Shown piece after piece: positions 9,024 through 18,870 of a stretch of DNA of 64,000 nucleotides (position 1 is the stretch's first letter; each line of letters opens with the position of its first letter). The translations under genes and the position numbers were made by a program. Below the pieces are notes generated by a model, which saw nothing but the letters and a program-made list of their open reading frames with translations, was not told the origin of the DNA and made no database searches. This stretch comes from Rhodoblastus sphagnicola. GTDB lineage: Bacteria; Pseudomonadota; Alphaproteobacteria; Rhizobiales; Beijerinckiaceae. The DNA lies in the NCBI RefSeq assembly GCF_002937075.1, contig NZ_NHSJ01000082.1:1-64000 (forward strand). The letters run 5' to 3'.

Positions 9024-11003
9024 TCACTCCGCCGCTTGAACGCCGGCCGGCAGTTTCGCCCGCCGCGCCACGCCGACGCGCAGGCGCCGGTCGGCCAGCG
9101 ACAGCGATCCGCCCAGCGCCATCACCAGCGCGCCCAGCCAGATCAGCGAAACCAAAGGTTTCCAGTACATGCGGGCGTCGAAGGAGCCGTCCGCGTTCTG
9201 CTCGGCGACGGCGACATAGACCTGGCCCAGGTTGAGCGTGACGATGCCGGCCTGCGAGGTGGCCATCTGCCGCGTCTTGAAGAAGCGTTTCGAGGGGTCA
9301 ATTTTCGCCAGAATTTTCCCGTCGCGCGAGATCGCCATGTGGACGATGGCCTCGCGGTAGTTCGGGCCTTCGCCAGAGTCGACCGAGGTCGCCTGCAACG
9401 CATAGGGGCCGACGGCAAAACTCTCGTTTGGATGGATGGTGGCGATCTTTTCCACGCCCCAGCCGGTCGCAGCGAGGCCGAGCAGGGTGACGCCGAGCCC
9501 GGCATGGGCCAGCGCCCCGCCCCAGGCCGACAGCGGCAGGCCGGTCAAGCGGCCGAACGCATTGGCGCGGCGCCGGAACCCTTGCGGGAACACGCGGCTC
9601 CAAATCTCCGCGAAGGCGGCGACCATCAGATAAACCGCGACGCCCGCGCCGATCACCGCCACCGCCGGCCCGCCCTGAAAGGCATAAAAACCGAGCATGG
9701 CGACGAGGCCGAGCACGGCGACGGCAAACAGCCGTTGCGCCGCCGCGAAAAGATCGCCGCGCTTCCACGCCAGCAATTGCCCGAGCGGGGCCAGGATCAG
9801 GATTGGCGCGAACAAAGGCCCGAAAGTGAGATTGAAAAAGGGCGCGCCCACGGTGATTTTCGAGCCGTTCCAGGCCTCCAGCGCCAGCGGATAGAGCGTG
9901 CCGATGAAGACGGCGGCGCAGGAGGCGGTGAGCAGCAGGTTGTTGACGACCAGAAAACCCTCGCGGGAGATCGGCGCGAACAGGCCGCCGCTGGTGAGCG
10001 TCGGCGCGCGCAGCATGAACAGGAACAGCGCGCCGCCGATGAACAGCACGAGAATGCCGAGGATGAACAGGCCGCGCTGGGGATCGCTAGCGAAGGCGTG
10101 CACCGAGGTCAGCACGCCCGAACGCACCAGGAAAGTGCCGAGCAGCGACAGCGAGAAGGTGAGGATGGCGAGGAAAATCGTCCAGATTTTCAGCGAATCG
10201 CGCTTTTCCATCACGGCCGCGGAATGGAGCAGGGCGGTTCCCGCCAGCCACGGCAAAAGCGAAGCGTTTTCAACCGGATCCCAAAACCAGAACCCGCCCC
10301 AGCCCAGCGTGTAATAGGCCCAGTACGAGCCCATGGCGATGCCGAGCGTCAGAAAGATCCAGGCGGCGAGGGTCCACGGCCGGATGAAGCGGGCGAAGGC
10401 GGCGTCGGTGCGCCCGCCGATCAGCGCGCCGGCCGCCAGCGAGAACACGATGGAGAAGCCGACATAGCCGATGTAGAGCAGGGGCGGGTGGATGGCGAGG
10501 CCGGGGTCTTGCAGGATCGGATTGAGATCGTTGCCCTCGATCGGCAGCGTATCGAGCCGGACGAACGGGTCGGAGGTCAGCAGGATGAACAATAGGAAGG
10601 CGACGCTCAGCAAGCCCTGCACCGAGGTGGCGTCGGCGAGCAGGCGCGGCGGGATCGCGCGCGAAAACAGCGCCATGGCCGCGCCGCTCAACGTCAGGAT
10701 CAAGGCCCACAGCATCATGGAGCCTTCGTGATTGCCCCAGACGCCCGAAATTTTATACAGCATCGGCTTGGTCGAATGCGAATTCTCGACCACATTGACC
10801 AGCGAGAAATCCGAAACGACATGGGCGTAGGTCAGCGCGGCATAGGCCAGCGCGACCAAGGCGAATTGTGTCAGCGCCAGCGGCCGGGCGGTCGCCATCA
10901 GGCGCCCGTCATGCGCCCGCGCGCCCCAGAACGGCAGGATGACCTGCATCAGCGCCAGGGCCAGCGCCAAAGCCAGCGCGAAATGTCCGGTTTCGACGAT
11001 CAT
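9024..11003 (-). CDS. ccmF: Haem lyase subunit CcmF
   Basis: A 659-residue polytopic membrane protein that, with CcmH/CcmI, attaches haem to apocytochrome c. The tryptophan-rich WWD-type motif [19 protein letters not shown] is present near residue 240, and conserved histidines flank it. Many hydrophobic helices cover the length; a periplasmic domain lies near the C-terminus. Start ATG 11003 ([12 protein letters not shown]) overlaps the ccmE stop by four bases (ATGA), a normal coupling arrangement; an upstream in-frame start at 11042 would lie inside ccmE. Confidence 0.96.
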   Translation of the reverse strand: MIVETGHFALALALALALMQVILPFWGARAHDGRLMATARPLALTQFALVALAYAALTYAHVVSDFSLVNVVENSHSTKPMLYKISGVWGNHEGSMMLWALILTLSGAAMALFSRAIPPRLLADATSVQGLLSVAFLLFILLTSDPFVRLDTLPIEGNDLNPILQDPGLAIHPPLLYIGYVGFSIVFSLAAGALIGGRTDAAFARFIRPWTLAAWIFLTLGIAMGSYWAYYTLGWGGFWFWDPVENASLLPWLAGTALLHSAAVMEKRDSLKIWTIFLAILTFSLSLLGTFLVRSGVLTSVHAFASDPQRGLFILGILVLFIGGALFLFMLRAPTLTSGGLFAPISREGFLVVNNLLLTASCAAVFIGTLYPLALEAWNGSKITVGAPFFNLTFGPLFAPILILAPLGQLLAWKRGDLFAAAQRLFAVAVLGLVAMLGFYAFQGGPAVAVIGAGVAVYLMVAAFAEIWSRVFPQGFRRRANAFGRLTGLPLSAWGGALAHAGLGVTLLGLAATGWGVEKIATIHPNESFAVGPYALQATSVDSGEGPNYREAIVHMAISRDGKILAKIDPSKRFFKTRQMATSQAGIVTLNLGQVYVAVAEQNADGSFDARMYWKPLVSLIWLGALVMALGGSLSLADRRLRVGVARRAKLPAGVQAAE

Positions 11004-11461
11004 TTGGGCGCTCCGGCGGGGGCGGTCTCGCCCTCTTTCCAAACGCCCTGCTTTTTCAGGGCGTCGGCGACTTCGCGCGGCATGTAGCGCTCGTCATGCT
11101 TGGCGAGGATGGAATCGGCCTTGAACACGCCGGCGCTGTCAAGCGCGCCCTCGGCCACCACGCCTTGCCCCTCCTTGAACAGGTCGGGCAGCAGGCCGGT
11201 ATAGGAAACGGGCACGTCGGCCTTGCCGTCGGTCACTTGGAATTTCACGCTCTTGCCTTCGAGATGGGTCAGCGTGCCGGTCTTCACCAGACCGCCGATG
11301 CGCAGCCGCGTCCCCTGACCGACATGCTTTTCCACCATTTCGGTCGGCCCGTAGAAGAACACCACATTGTCGCGCAAGGCGAACAGAATCAGCCCCACAG
11401 CCAGCGCCAGCACGCCGAGGGCGGAGCCAATCAGAGCCAGTCTCTTCTGCTTGCGCGTCAT
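11000..11461 (-). CDS. ccmE: Haem chaperone CcmE
   Basis: 153 residues. An N-terminal membrane anchor (residues about 8-28) precedes the periplasmic OB-fold domain. The covalent haem-binding histidine is in the motif [10 protein letters not shown] near residue 125, with the conserved tyrosine four positions on. It receives haem from CcmC/CcmD and hands it to CcmF; ccmABCD are not in the window. It overlaps ccmI by four bases upstream and ccmF by four bases downstream. Confidence 0.96.
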   Translation of the reverse strand: MTRKQKRLALIGSALGVLALAVGLILFALRDNVVFFYGPTEMVEKHVGQGTRLRIGGLVKTGTLTHLEGKSVKFQVTDGKADVPVSYTGLLPDLFKEGQGVVAEGALDSAGVFKADSILAKHDERYMPREVADALKKQGVWKEGETAPAGAPK

Positions 11462-12558
11462 TTGCCGTCCACTCCCAACTCTTTTGCCTGCGCGTCGATC
11501 GTTTCCAGTCCTGCCGCGTCTTGCGCCAGCGCCTTTCGGGCGCCGTCGAGCGCGGTCTTCGCTTTTTCGTCTTCGTTCAACACTTTATAGGCGCGAATGA
11601 GGCGCGCCCATTCGTCCGGCGTCCCGCCTTTTTCCGCGAGGCGGGCGGCCAGCCCCTCGACCATGGCGCGAATGGTTTGCTGCTGCTGCGCCGGCGCCTG
11701 TTGCGCCACGGCCTGCGCGGCTTCGCCTTGCGGCGCGTCGAGTTCGGCGATGCGTTCCTCGACCGCCTTGCGGGCGGGGACGCTCTCGGGCAGGTCGGCG
11801 ACGAGCGCCTTCCACACCGCGCGCGCCTTGTCGACATCGCCCATTTGCGCGGCGGCGAGGCCGCGGAAATAGCGCCCCTCCGGCGATTTCGGGTCGAGTT
11901 CCAGGGCGCGGTCGATCTGTTCGACCGCCTGCGGCGAAAACGCGCCCTCATTGGCGGCGGCCAGCGCATCGGCGAGCCTGAGGCGGCGCTCCGGCGTCTC
12001 GCCCAGCAGGCGGATGATGTCTTCGCGCGCTTGAACGGCTTTCGCAAAATTGTTCATGCGCTGCCAGATCGGGGCCATCAGCTCCAGCGCCTTGGCGTCG
12101 TCGGGATGGGCGGCGAGATGCGCCTCCATCTTGGCGACGGCGACCATTAAATCGCCCCGCGCCGGCGCGGCCTTCAGGCGGGCCTCCAGCGGCGCGTCCG
12201 GCTGGTCGGGATGGCCGACCTTGCTGTAAAGGCCGAGCGCAACCAGGGGGATGAACACCAGCGCCAGCGCCGCCGCGATCTTGCGGTTTCCTGTCGCGCC
12301 AGTTCCCGACGTGCTTGGCTTCACGGCCTCCTGGGGCGCGGTCGCGAGCAGGCGGCGCGCGGCCTGCGCTTTCGCGGCCTCCGCCTGATCGGCGTCTATG
12401 GCGCCGCGTTCGCGTTCCGCGTCGATCTCGGCGATCTGGGCGCGATAGAAGGCGAGGTCGGCGGCGTCCTCCGCAAGTTTTGGCGCGGGACGGGACAGGG
12501 GCCAGAGAGCGCTGAACACGGCGGCTCCGGTCAGAAGGGCGAAAACGATCCAGATCAT
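11458..12558 (-). CDS. ccmI: Cytochrome c maturation protein CcmI (CycH)
   Basis: 366 residues. Two transmembrane segments (residues 1-22 and about 93-113) frame a cytoplasmic loop with leucine-zipper-like spacing. The periplasmic part from residue 115 on carries TPR-like repeats ([23 protein letters not shown]) that hold the apocytochrome c C-terminus for the haem lyase. First gene of the ccm block; its promoter must lie in the 126-bp gap shared with the divergent HerA-like ATPase gene. Confidence 0.93.
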   Translation of the reverse strand: MIWIVFALLTGAAVFSALWPLSRPAPKLAEDAADLAFYRAQIAEIDAERERGAIDADQAEAAKAQAARRLLATAPQEAVKPSTSGTGATGNRKIAAALALVFIPLVALGLYSKVGHPDQPDAPLEARLKAAPARGDLMVAVAKMEAHLAAHPDDAKALELMAPIWQRMNNFAKAVQAREDIIRLLGETPERRLRLADALAAANEGAFSPQAVEQIDRALELDPKSPEGRYFRGLAAAQMGDVDKARAVWKALVADLPESVPARKAVEERIAELDAPQGEAAQAVAQQAPAQQQQTIRAMVEGLAARLAEKGGTPDEWARLIRAYKVLNEDEKAKTALDGARKALAQDAAGLETIDAQAKELGVDGK

Positions 12559-12684
12559 GGCTGCGTTCTTAACGGTTTCCGCGCGTTAAAGGAAGGGCGC
12601 GCGGCGGCCAGCGCCCGTTTGTCGGTCGATCTTGCCTTCGCGCCTGCGGCGGCTCATCTTCGCGCGAAACCGAAAGAGGCGCCG

Positions 12685-14190
12685 ATGGCCGATCCCCAAA
12701 ATGTTCCCGGAAAAGTTCTGGTCGGCAAGGCCGAGGACTTCATTTATCTGCTGCTGCATTACGGCAATCGCCACGGCCTGATCGCCGGCGCCACCGGCGG
12801 CGGCAAGACCGTGACCTTGCAGACCCTGGCCGAGGGGTTCGCCAATGCCGGAACCTGCGTGTTCGCGGCCGACGTCAAGGGCGACCTCTCCGGCATCGCC
12901 ATGCAGGGCGAGGAAAAGCCGTTCATCGCCAAGCGCGCCGGGGAACTCGGCCTCGATTGGCAGCCAAACCTTTTCCGCGCGGTGTTCTGGGACGTTTTTG
13001 GCGAAAACGGCCATCCCGTGCGCGCCACCGTCGCGGAAATGGGGCCGCTGCTGCTGTCGCGCATCCTGCAACTCAACGATGTGCAGGAGGGCGTGCTCAA
13101 CATCGCCTTCCGCGTCGCCGACGAACAGGGGCTGGCCCTGCTCGACATGAAGGATCTGCGCGCCATCCTGACTTACATTTCGGAAAACGCATCGGACCTG
13201 CAACAGCGCTACGGCAATGTCGCCGCCGCCAGCATTGGCGCGATCCAGCGGCAATTGCTGGTGCTGGAAAACCAGGGCGCCGAAAAATTCTTCGGCGAGC
13301 CGGCGCTCGACATCATGGATCTGCTGCAACCCGACATTGACGGGCGCGGCTTCATCCATGTGCTGAAAGCCGAAAAGCTGATCCTCAGCCCCAATCTCTA
13401 CGCCACTTTCCTGTTCTGGCTGCTGTCGGAACTGTTCGCGCGCCTGCCGGAAGTCGGCGATCTCGACAAGCCCAAACTCGTCTTCTTCTTCGACGAGGCG
13501 CATTTCCTGTTCGACGAGGCGCCCAAACCGCTTTTGCGCGCGATTGAACAAGTCGTGAGGCTGATCCGCTCCAAGGGGGTGGGCGTCTATTTCGTCACGC
13601 AAAGCCCGCTCGATATTCCCGATATCGTGCTGGGACAACTCGGGAATCGCGTCCAGCACGCCCTGCGCGCCTTCACCCCACGCGACCAGAAGGCGGTCAA
13701 GGTGGCGGCCGAAACGTTTCGGCAGAATCCGGCGCTCGACACGGCTGATGTCATCACCAAGCTCAAGGTCGGCGAAGCGCTGGTCTCCATGCTCGACGAC
13801 GGCGGCTCCCCGACCATGGTCGAGCGCGTGAAAATCGCGCCGCCGGCCACGCGCGTCGGGCCGATCACCGCCGCCGAACTCCAGGAGGTGCAGGCGTCCA
13901 GCCCGCTCAAGGGCAAATACGACACGGCGGTGGACCGCGAATCCGCCTTCGAAATTCTTCAGGCGCGGGCGCAGGGGCGCGCCAGCGGGGCGCCGGTTGG
14001 CGCGCAGCAGGACGGCGGCGACATTTTGTCGCGGATCGGCTCGGGATTGGGAGAATTGTTCAAGCCGCAGGGCCGGCGCATGTCGCTCGGCCAGGCGGCG
14101 ATGCGCTCGGCCGCCACCTCCGCCGCGCGCACCGTGGGGTCCGCCATAGCCAGGGAAATCGTGCGCGGCATCACCGGCGTGATGAAATAG
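12685..14190 (+). CDS. HerA/DUF853-family ATPase (YjgR-like)
   Basis: 501 residues. Walker A GATGGGKTVTLQTL lies near residue 35 and Walker B LVFFFDEAHFLFDEAPKP near residue 265. The family is a hexameric HerA-type helicase C-terminal ATPase of unclear substrate. The last 70 residues are Gly/Ala/Arg-rich. ATG 12685 is chosen because AAAGAGG precedes it by about six bases; the frame is open further upstream only because it is antisense to ccmI. Confidence 0.88.
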   Translation: MADPQNVPGKVLVGKAEDFIYLLLHYGNRHGLIAGATGGGKTVTLQTLAEGFANAGTCVFAADVKGDLSGIAMQGEEKPFIAKRAGELGLDWQPNLFRAVFWDVFGENGHPVRATVAEMGPLLLSRILQLNDVQEGVLNIAFRVADEQGLALLDMKDLRAILTYISENASDLQQRYGNVAAASIGAIQRQLLVLENQGAEKFFGEPALDIMDLLQPDIDGRGFIHVLKAEKLILSPNLYATFLFWLLSELFARLPEVGDLDKPKLVFFFDEAHFLFDEAPKPLLRAIEQVVRLIRSKGVGVYFVTQSPLDIPDIVLGQLGNRVQHALRAFTPRDQKAVKVAAETFRQNPALDTADVITKLKVGEALVSMLDDGGSPTMVERVKIAPPATRVGPITAAELQEVQASSPLKGKYDTAVDRESAFEILQARAQGRASGAPVGAQQDGGDILSRIGSGLGELFKPQGRRMSLGQAAMRSAATSAARTVGSAIAREIVRGITGVMK

Positions 14191-14312
14191 CCGGAGCAAT
14201 AATTACCAAAAATTCATTCTCCCGCCACAGCGAGGCAAGACGGGGTCCTCCATATTGCAGGAACAAACGGCGTGGCCCATCGCCGCCAGCACCTCCCATG
14301 GAGCCCAGGACA

Positions 14313-15845
14313 ATGTCATTGCCCATCCCGGTGAAATCCCAAGCTTCAGACCGCGCCCCGCGCGTGGCGTCGCGCGGGTTGCTGCTCGGCGCCGTCGCCG
14401 CGCTGGCGCTTTCCACGGCAATGACGCTGCCTCTGTCCGTCCGCGCCGAGGCCCCTGTGACGCAGGGCATGGCGGCGGTCGGTCCGGCCTCCTTCGCCGA
14501 CATGGTCGATCGGGTCAAGGGCGCCGTGGTTTCGGTCAAGGTCACGACCGTTGACAAGGCGGAAGCCGACATGGGCGAAGGCCCCGGCCTGCCTCCGGGC
14601 ATGCCGCCGCTGTCGCCCGACGATCCGCTCTATCGCTTCTTCAAGCGCTTCGGCGGTCCGAACGGCCCGCACGGCGAGCAGCGACCCCACAAGGGACAGG
14701 CGCAGGGCTCCGGCTTCATCATCTCCGCCGACGGCTATGTCGTCACCAACAATCACGTGGTCGAAAACGCCACCGACGTCTCCGTGACCATTGACGGCGG
14801 CAAGACCGTCTCCGCGAAAGTGATCGGCGCGGACAAGAAGACCGATCTGGCCCTGCTCAAGATCAGCGCCGCCGGAACCTACCCTTACGTGCAGTTCTCC
14901 AGCGACACCCCTCGCGTCGGCGACTGGGTGATCGCGGTCGGCAATCCCTTCGGACTCGGCGGCACGGTCACGGCCGGCATTGTTTCGGCGCGGGGCCGCG
15001 ACATCGGCTCCGGTCCCTATGACGACTATCTCCAGATCGACGCGCCGGTGAACCGCGGCAATTCCGGCGGCCCGACCTTCAACACCAAGGGCGATGTCGT
15101 CGGCGTCAACACCGCGATCTTCTCGCCGTCGGGCGGCAGCGTCGGCATAGGTTTCGCTATTCCCTCCGAAGTCGCCAAGGACGTGGTCGCGGCGCTGAAG
15201 GACAAGGGTTCGGTGTCGCGCGGCTATATCGGCGTGCAGATACAGCCGGTGACCCAGGACATCGCCGACAGCCTCGGCCTGAAATCGACCAAGGGCGCGC
15301 TGGTTGCGCAAACCCAGCCCAACACCCCCGCCGGCAAGGCCGGCATCGCCTCGGGCGACGTCATCATCGCCGTCAACGGCGAAAAGGTCGATGGCCCCCG
15401 CGAATTGTCGAGAAAGATCGCCGGCCTCGGCCCCGACGCCTCTGCGCAACTGACCTTCATTCACAACGGTTCCGAAAAGACCGCCTCCGTCAAGCTCGGG
15501 CAATTGCCCGCCGAAAAGGAAGCCATTCTCGACGCGCCCAAGGCGCGAGCGGGCCGGACCGAACTGGCCAAATTCGGCATGAGCCTGATTCCCGCCTCCG
15601 ACTTGCCCAATTCGGGCGCTGAAGGCGCGGCGGTGGCCGATCTCGATCCCGAGGGCGTCGCGGCGCAAAAAGGCCTTCGCACAGGCGACGTCATCCTCGA
15701 TGCCGGCGGCAAGCCGGTCGCGACTCCCGAAGACATTGTCAACGCGCTCGACACCGCGCGCAAGGACGGCCGCAGCGCCGTTCTGCTGCGGGTCAAGACC
15801 GGCGACAACACCCATTTTCTCGCGCTCCCCACCAATCCCTCGTGA
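14313..15845 (+). CDS. degP: Do-type periplasmic serine protease/chaperone (DegP/HtrA)
   Basis: About 510 residues. The signal sequence precedes VRAEAP. The trypsin-like domain has the catalytic triad in order: histidine in TNNHVV, aspartate in KKTDLALLK, serine in NRGNSGGP. Two PDZ domains follow (about residues 300-390 and 405-500), giving the standard Do layout. It degrades or refolds misfolded periplasmic proteins. An in-frame ATG at 14298 would add five residues; GGAG nine bases before 14313 favours the later one. A strong terminator closes the gene. Confidence 0.94.
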   Translation: MSLPIPVKSQASDRAPRVASRGLLLGAVAALALSTAMTLPLSVRAEAPVTQGMAAVGPASFADMVDRVKGAVVSVKVTTVDKAEADMGEGPGLPPGMPPLSPDDPLYRFFKRFGGPNGPHGEQRPHKGQAQGSGFIISADGYVVTNNHVVENATDVSVTIDGGKTVSAKVIGADKKTDLALLKISAAGTYPYVQFSSDTPRVGDWVIAVGNPFGLGGTVTAGIVSARGRDIGSGPYDDYLQIDAPVNRGNSGGPTFNTKGDVVGVNTAIFSPSGGSVGIGFAIPSEVAKDVVAALKDKGSVSRGYIGVQIQPVTQDIADSLGLKSTKGALVAQTQPNTPAGKAGIASGDVIIAVNGEKVDGPRELSRKIAGLGPDASAQLTFIHNGSEKTASVKLGQLPAEKEAILDAPKARAGRTELAKFGMSLIPASDLPNSGAEGAAVADLDPEGVAAQKGLRTGDVILDAGGKPVATPEDIVNALDTARKDGRSAVLLRVKTGDNTHFLALPTNPS

Positions 15846-15890
15846 GCGCAACTTAGTCTCAAGGACGCCCTCAGCCAGCGTCCACCTCAC

Positions 15891-15932
15891 GGCAGGCCGG
15901 GAACCACCCTCTCACCCGGCCTGCCGTTTTTT
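15891..15932 (+). terminator. Intrinsic terminator after degP
   Basis: Perfect 11-bp stem GGCAGGCCGGG (15891-15901) with CCCGGCCTGCC (15915-15925), a 13-base loop, then G and six T residues (15927-15932). Confidence 0.93.
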
Positions 15933-15943
15933 ATTTGCTCTGC

Positions 15944-15949
15944 TATACT
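15944..15949 (+). promoter_or_regulatory. Candidate -10 element for a leaderless regulator transcript
   Basis: TATACT (15944-15949) is one base from the TATAAT consensus and lies six bases before the ATG at 15956. A transcript starting 6-7 bases downstream would begin at or next to the start codon. No convincing -35 is visible because the degP terminator occupies that position, so support is weak. Confidence 0.3.
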
Positions 15950-15955
15950 CCGGTC

Positions 15956-16639
15956 ATGCGAATCCTGATTATTGAAGACGACCCCCAGGCCTCGGCCTAT
16001 CTGGTCAAGGCGTTTAGGGAGGCCGGCCACATGGCGGAGGCGGCGGGCGACGGGGTCACCGGCTACGCCCGCGCCGAAGCCGGTGGTTTCGATGTGCTGG
16101 TCGTTGACCGCATGCTCCCGAAAATGGACGGACTGACCGTGATCGTGGGCTTGCGGGCGCAAAAAATCGACACGCCCGTGCTGATTCTCTCAGCGCTCGG
16201 GCAGGTCGATGACCGGGTCAAGGGTTTGCGCGCCGGCGGCGACGATTACCTGCCCAAACCCTATTCCTTCGCGGAACTGCTGGCCCGCGTCGAAATCCTG
16301 GCGCGCCGGCGCCCCAGCGGCGCAGCCGAAGACTCCATCTATCGCGTCGCCGATCTCGAAATGGACCGTCTCAAACACAAGGTCTTCCGCGCCGGCAAGG
16401 AAATCGTGCTGCAACCGCGCGAATTCCGCCTGCTGGAATATCTGATGCGCCACGCCGGACAGGTGGTGACGCGCACCATGCTGCTGGAAAACGTCTGGGA
16501 CTACCATTTCGACCCCCAGACCAATGTGATCGACGTCCACATCAGCAGACTGCGCGGCAAGATCGACAAGGGTTTCGAGCCGCCGCTGCTGCAAACGGTG
16601 CGCGGCGCCGGCTATTCGCTGCGCGAGGGCAATTTTTAG
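15956..16639 (+). CDS. OmpR-family response regulator without adjacent kinase
   Basis: 227 residues. Receiver domain 1-115: acidic pocket IIEDD, phospho-acceptor aspartate in VLVVDRMLPKMDG near residue 51, and the conserved lysine in LPKPYSF. A winged-helix DNA-binding domain occupies 128-225 (REFRLLEYLMRHAGQVVTR, VHISRLRGKID, TVRGAGYSL). The next gene is convergent and overlaps by four bases, and the previous gene ends in a terminator, so no histidine kinase is cotranscribed. A TATACT hexamer ends only six bases before the ATG, so the mRNA could be leaderless. Confidence 0.92.
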   Translation: MRILIIEDDPQASAYLVKAFREAGHMAEAAGDGVTGYARAEAGGFDVLVVDRMLPKMDGLTVIVGLRAQKIDTPVLILSALGQVDDRVKGLRAGGDDYLPKPYSFAELLARVEILARRRPSGAAEDSIYRVADLEMDRLKHKVFRAGKEIVLQPREFRLLEYLMRHAGQVVTRTMLLENVWDYHFDPQTNVIDVHISRLRGKIDKGFEPPLLQTVRGAGYSLREGNF

Positions 16640-17307
16640 CGCGCCGCTTCCACCACGCCGATGGCGAATCCATCCCAGCCCTTGGCGCCGACCGTCTGCA
16701 AGGCGGTGGCGGTCCAGCGCTTTTCCGCGCTCGCGGCGTCAAAAAACCGCCTCGTCCCCTCCACTGTGGGACTCCGGTCGGCGGGATCGACAATCGCGCC
16801 CTTGCGCACGACGTTATCGACAATGACGGTCGCGCCGACCCGCGCCAGTTTCAGCGCCCATTGCAGATAGGCGGCGTTGTTCTCCTTGTCGGCGTCGATG
16901 AAGACGAAATCGAACTGTTCGCCCTCCGCCTGCAACACAGGCAGCAGGTCGAGCGCGGCGCCGACGCGCAGATCGACTTTTTCCGCCACGCCGGCCGCCG
17001 CGAGATTTTTCCGCGCCACCTCCGCGTGATCGGCCAGAAATTCCAGAGTCACGACCCTGCCGCCCTCGGGCAGGGCGCGGGCGAGCCACAGGGTGGAATA
17101 GCCGCCGAGCGTTCCGATTTCCAATATGCGCCTCGCCCCGGCGATGCGCGCGAGGACATGAAGGAACTTTCCCTGAAGCGGCGACACGTCGATGGAGGGC
17201 AGGCCGGCGGCGCGGTTGGCCTCCAACGCGCCGTCAAGCGCGGCGTCGCGCGACAGCAGTTTTTCGCCGATATAGGCGTCGACAGCGCCCCAGTCCGTTT
17301 CCGCCAT
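16636..17307 (-). CDS. SAM-dependent O-methyltransferase (class I)
   Basis: 223 residues, the size of the bacterial catechol-type/caffeoyl-CoA O-methyltransferase-like family. SAM-binding motif ILEIGTLGGYSTLWLARALP is near residue 60. The metal-binding acidic stretch DFVFIDADKENNAAYLQWAL near residue 130 and VGATVIVDNVVRKGAIVD follow in family order. Start ATG 17307 has a G-rich ribosome site (GGGGGAA). The natural acceptor is unknown. It ends convergently on the response regulator gene with a four-base overlap. Confidence 0.9.
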   Translation of the reverse strand: MAETDWGAVDAYIGEKLLSRDAALDGALEANRAAGLPSIDVSPLQGKFLHVLARIAGARRILEIGTLGGYSTLWLARALPEGGRVVTLEFLADHAEVARKNLAAAGVAEKVDLRVGAALDLLPVLQAEGEQFDFVFIDADKENNAAYLQWALKLARVGATVIVDNVVRKGAIVDPADRSPTVEGTRRFFDAASAEKRWTATALQTVGAKGWDGFAIGVVEAAR

Positions 17308-17368
17308 GCGTTCCCCCAAATTCTCATAAGAGTTGGGGCGTGTGCGCGCTGGCGTCAACCGCGCGGCC

Positions 17369-17668
17369 TTATTTACCGTCCTCGACCTCCGGGGGCCGTC
17401 GCCGGATCGCCGGCAACATCGGTTGCGCCGCCAGCATCCACGGCATCCACATCAAGCGCGAGGCCCGCGCCCACAGCGAAAACACGTCGCTCGCCGCAAG
17501 CGAACGCCCGAGCGCTTCGAAGGATGGCGACGCGCGCAAGGTGATCGACACCTCCTCCCACGCGCCGCTTGGCGATTTCTGATGGGTGACGTCGATGTCG
17601 AGGCCGTTCAGACGCGCGCGCGCCGTGGTGACATCGTTTCCGGGGTCGCTTTGTGTCCATTCAGGCAT
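17369..17668 (-). CDS. Conserved hypothetical protein in the PHB depolymerase operon
   Basis: 99 residues from ATG 17668 (MPEWTQSDPGND). The first 60 residues alternate charged and hydrophobic residues (LNGLDIDVTHQK, EEVSITLRAS) like a beta-sheet domain. The C-terminal part has an amphipathic aromatic stretch SLWARASRLMWMPWMLAAQP followed by a basic tail, which could bind a membrane or granule surface. It is the last gene on the minus strand after the PHB depolymerase (89-bp gap). Its codon pattern on this strand is coherent, whereas the overlapping plus-strand frame is not protein-like. No family is recognised. Confidence 0.6.
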   Translation of the reverse strand: MPEWTQSDPGNDVTTARARLNGLDIDVTHQKSPSGAWEEVSITLRASPSFEALGRSLAASDVFSLWARASRLMWMPWMLAAQPMLPAIRRRPPEVEDGK

Positions 17669-17757
17669 TGGCTTACGCCTCCCGCAAGACCTTCCCAAGC
17701 CGCCCGCCGCGACGGGCAGGGCGCATCATCTCATTTTGCGGCGGGAAGCGAAAGAGA

Positions 17758-18843
17758 TCAGGCCGAGCGCTCGCGGAAGAACCGCATCATCTCGCGGCTG
17801 GCGTCGGGACCGCGCGGTTCGGTGAAAGAGCCGGAGGGGTCGCCGCCCGACCAGGCGTGCCCGGCGCCGTGCAGCACCCATTGCTCATGCGCCGGCCGGC
17901 CGGAGGCGTCCATATGCACGGTGCGGGTGTAGCGAATGCCGCCGCTGGAGACGCCGCGCTCCGACCGCGCCCGCAGATCCGCCGCGGCTTTGGCCTGCGC
18001 GATGACGTGATCGCCGTTGACGGGATGCACCGTCGTGTCGCCATCGCCATGGAAGACGATGGTCGGAACGGCGGTCCCGCGCCCTGGCGCCGGCGCGCCG
18101 GTCTTCATGGCGATGAAGCCCGAGGGCATGTCGCGCGCCGCGCCGCAGGCGAGGCCCGAATGCACGCCAATCCCCTTGAACAGGTCCGGGTAAGTCGCGC
18201 CGAGCACCGCCGCCGCCGCGCCGCCCGCCGACAGGCCCGCGACATAGACGCGCTTGGGATCGACGGAAAATTCGGCCATGACCTCGTGGGCGATGCCCGC
18301 GATCAGCGACGGCTCGCCCTGTCCGCGCTGCTGGTCGGCCGCGTTGAACCAGTTCCAGCATTTCGACATGTTGGCGGATCGGGGCTGCGCCGGATAGGCG
18401 ACGAGAAAGGTCTGCTCCTCGGCCAGTTCGTTCATGCGCGTGCCCCTGGCGAAATCGTCGGGAGACTGGCTACAGCCATGCAGCATCACCAGCAGCGCGA
18501 CGGGTTTGCCGCGATAGCCGGAGGGAATGTAGAGCTTGTAAGTCCGGCTGCCCGCCGCCCCGGCGTGGACGCGCGCCTCGAATCTCGCATCGCCGGGAAC
18601 GAAAGGCGCGGGCTTGGGGCCGTGCTCGAACAGCCCTTCCAATCCGCCCAGCCGTTGCGTCAGGCCGTGCAGCAGGCCCTTCGCCGCCGCCCCCAAATCG
18701 GGCGCATGAGTCGCGGGCGCCGCATCGGGCGCGCCGCCGGGCAAGGCGCCTTTCAGTGCCGCCAGCGCCTCCTTGAGGCGTCCGGCGCGGGTCAGGCGGG
18801 TCGCCTCGCTTAGGTCGATATTTTTAAACATTTTCATGGACAT
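17758..18843 (-). CDS. PHB depolymerase-family esterase
   Basis: 361 residues of the Esterase_PHB/LpqC-like alpha/beta-hydrolase family. The oxyanion region LLVMLHGCSQSPDDFA is near residue 120, the lipase box GLSAGGAAAAVLG near residue 205, the acid FHGDGDTTVHPVNGD near 280, and the histidine HGAGHAWSGGD near 330. There is no signal peptide; the N-terminus MFKNIDLSEATRLTRAGRL is amphipathic, which suggests an intracellular enzyme acting on short-chain polyester or oligomers. It lies 27 bp downstream of a ribbon-helix-helix regulator and is probably in its operon. The physiological substrate is inferred from family only. Confidence 0.88.
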   Translation of the reverse strand: MSMKMFKNIDLSEATRLTRAGRLKEALAALKGALPGGAPDAAPATHAPDLGAAAKGLLHGLTQRLGGLEGLFEHGPKPAPFVPGDARFEARVHAGAAGSRTYKLYIPSGYRGKPVALLVMLHGCSQSPDDFARGTRMNELAEEQTFLVAYPAQPRSANMSKCWNWFNAADQQRGQGEPSLIAGIAHEVMAEFSVDPKRVYVAGLSAGGAAAAVLGATYPDLFKGIGVHSGLACGAARDMPSGFIAMKTGAPAPGRGTAVPTIVFHGDGDTTVHPVNGDHVIAQAKAAADLRARSERGVSSGGIRYTRTVHMDASGRPAHEQWVLHGAGHAWSGGDPSGSFTEPRGPDASREMMRFFRERSA

Positions 18844-18870
18844 GCGTCCTTTTCTGATTGGAGGCTGGCG

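Noticed and set aside
8808..10595. 595-codon plus-strand open frame opposite ccmF
   Set aside because: The minus strand carries the full CcmF motif set; the plus frame is Gln/Arg/Gly-rich noise.
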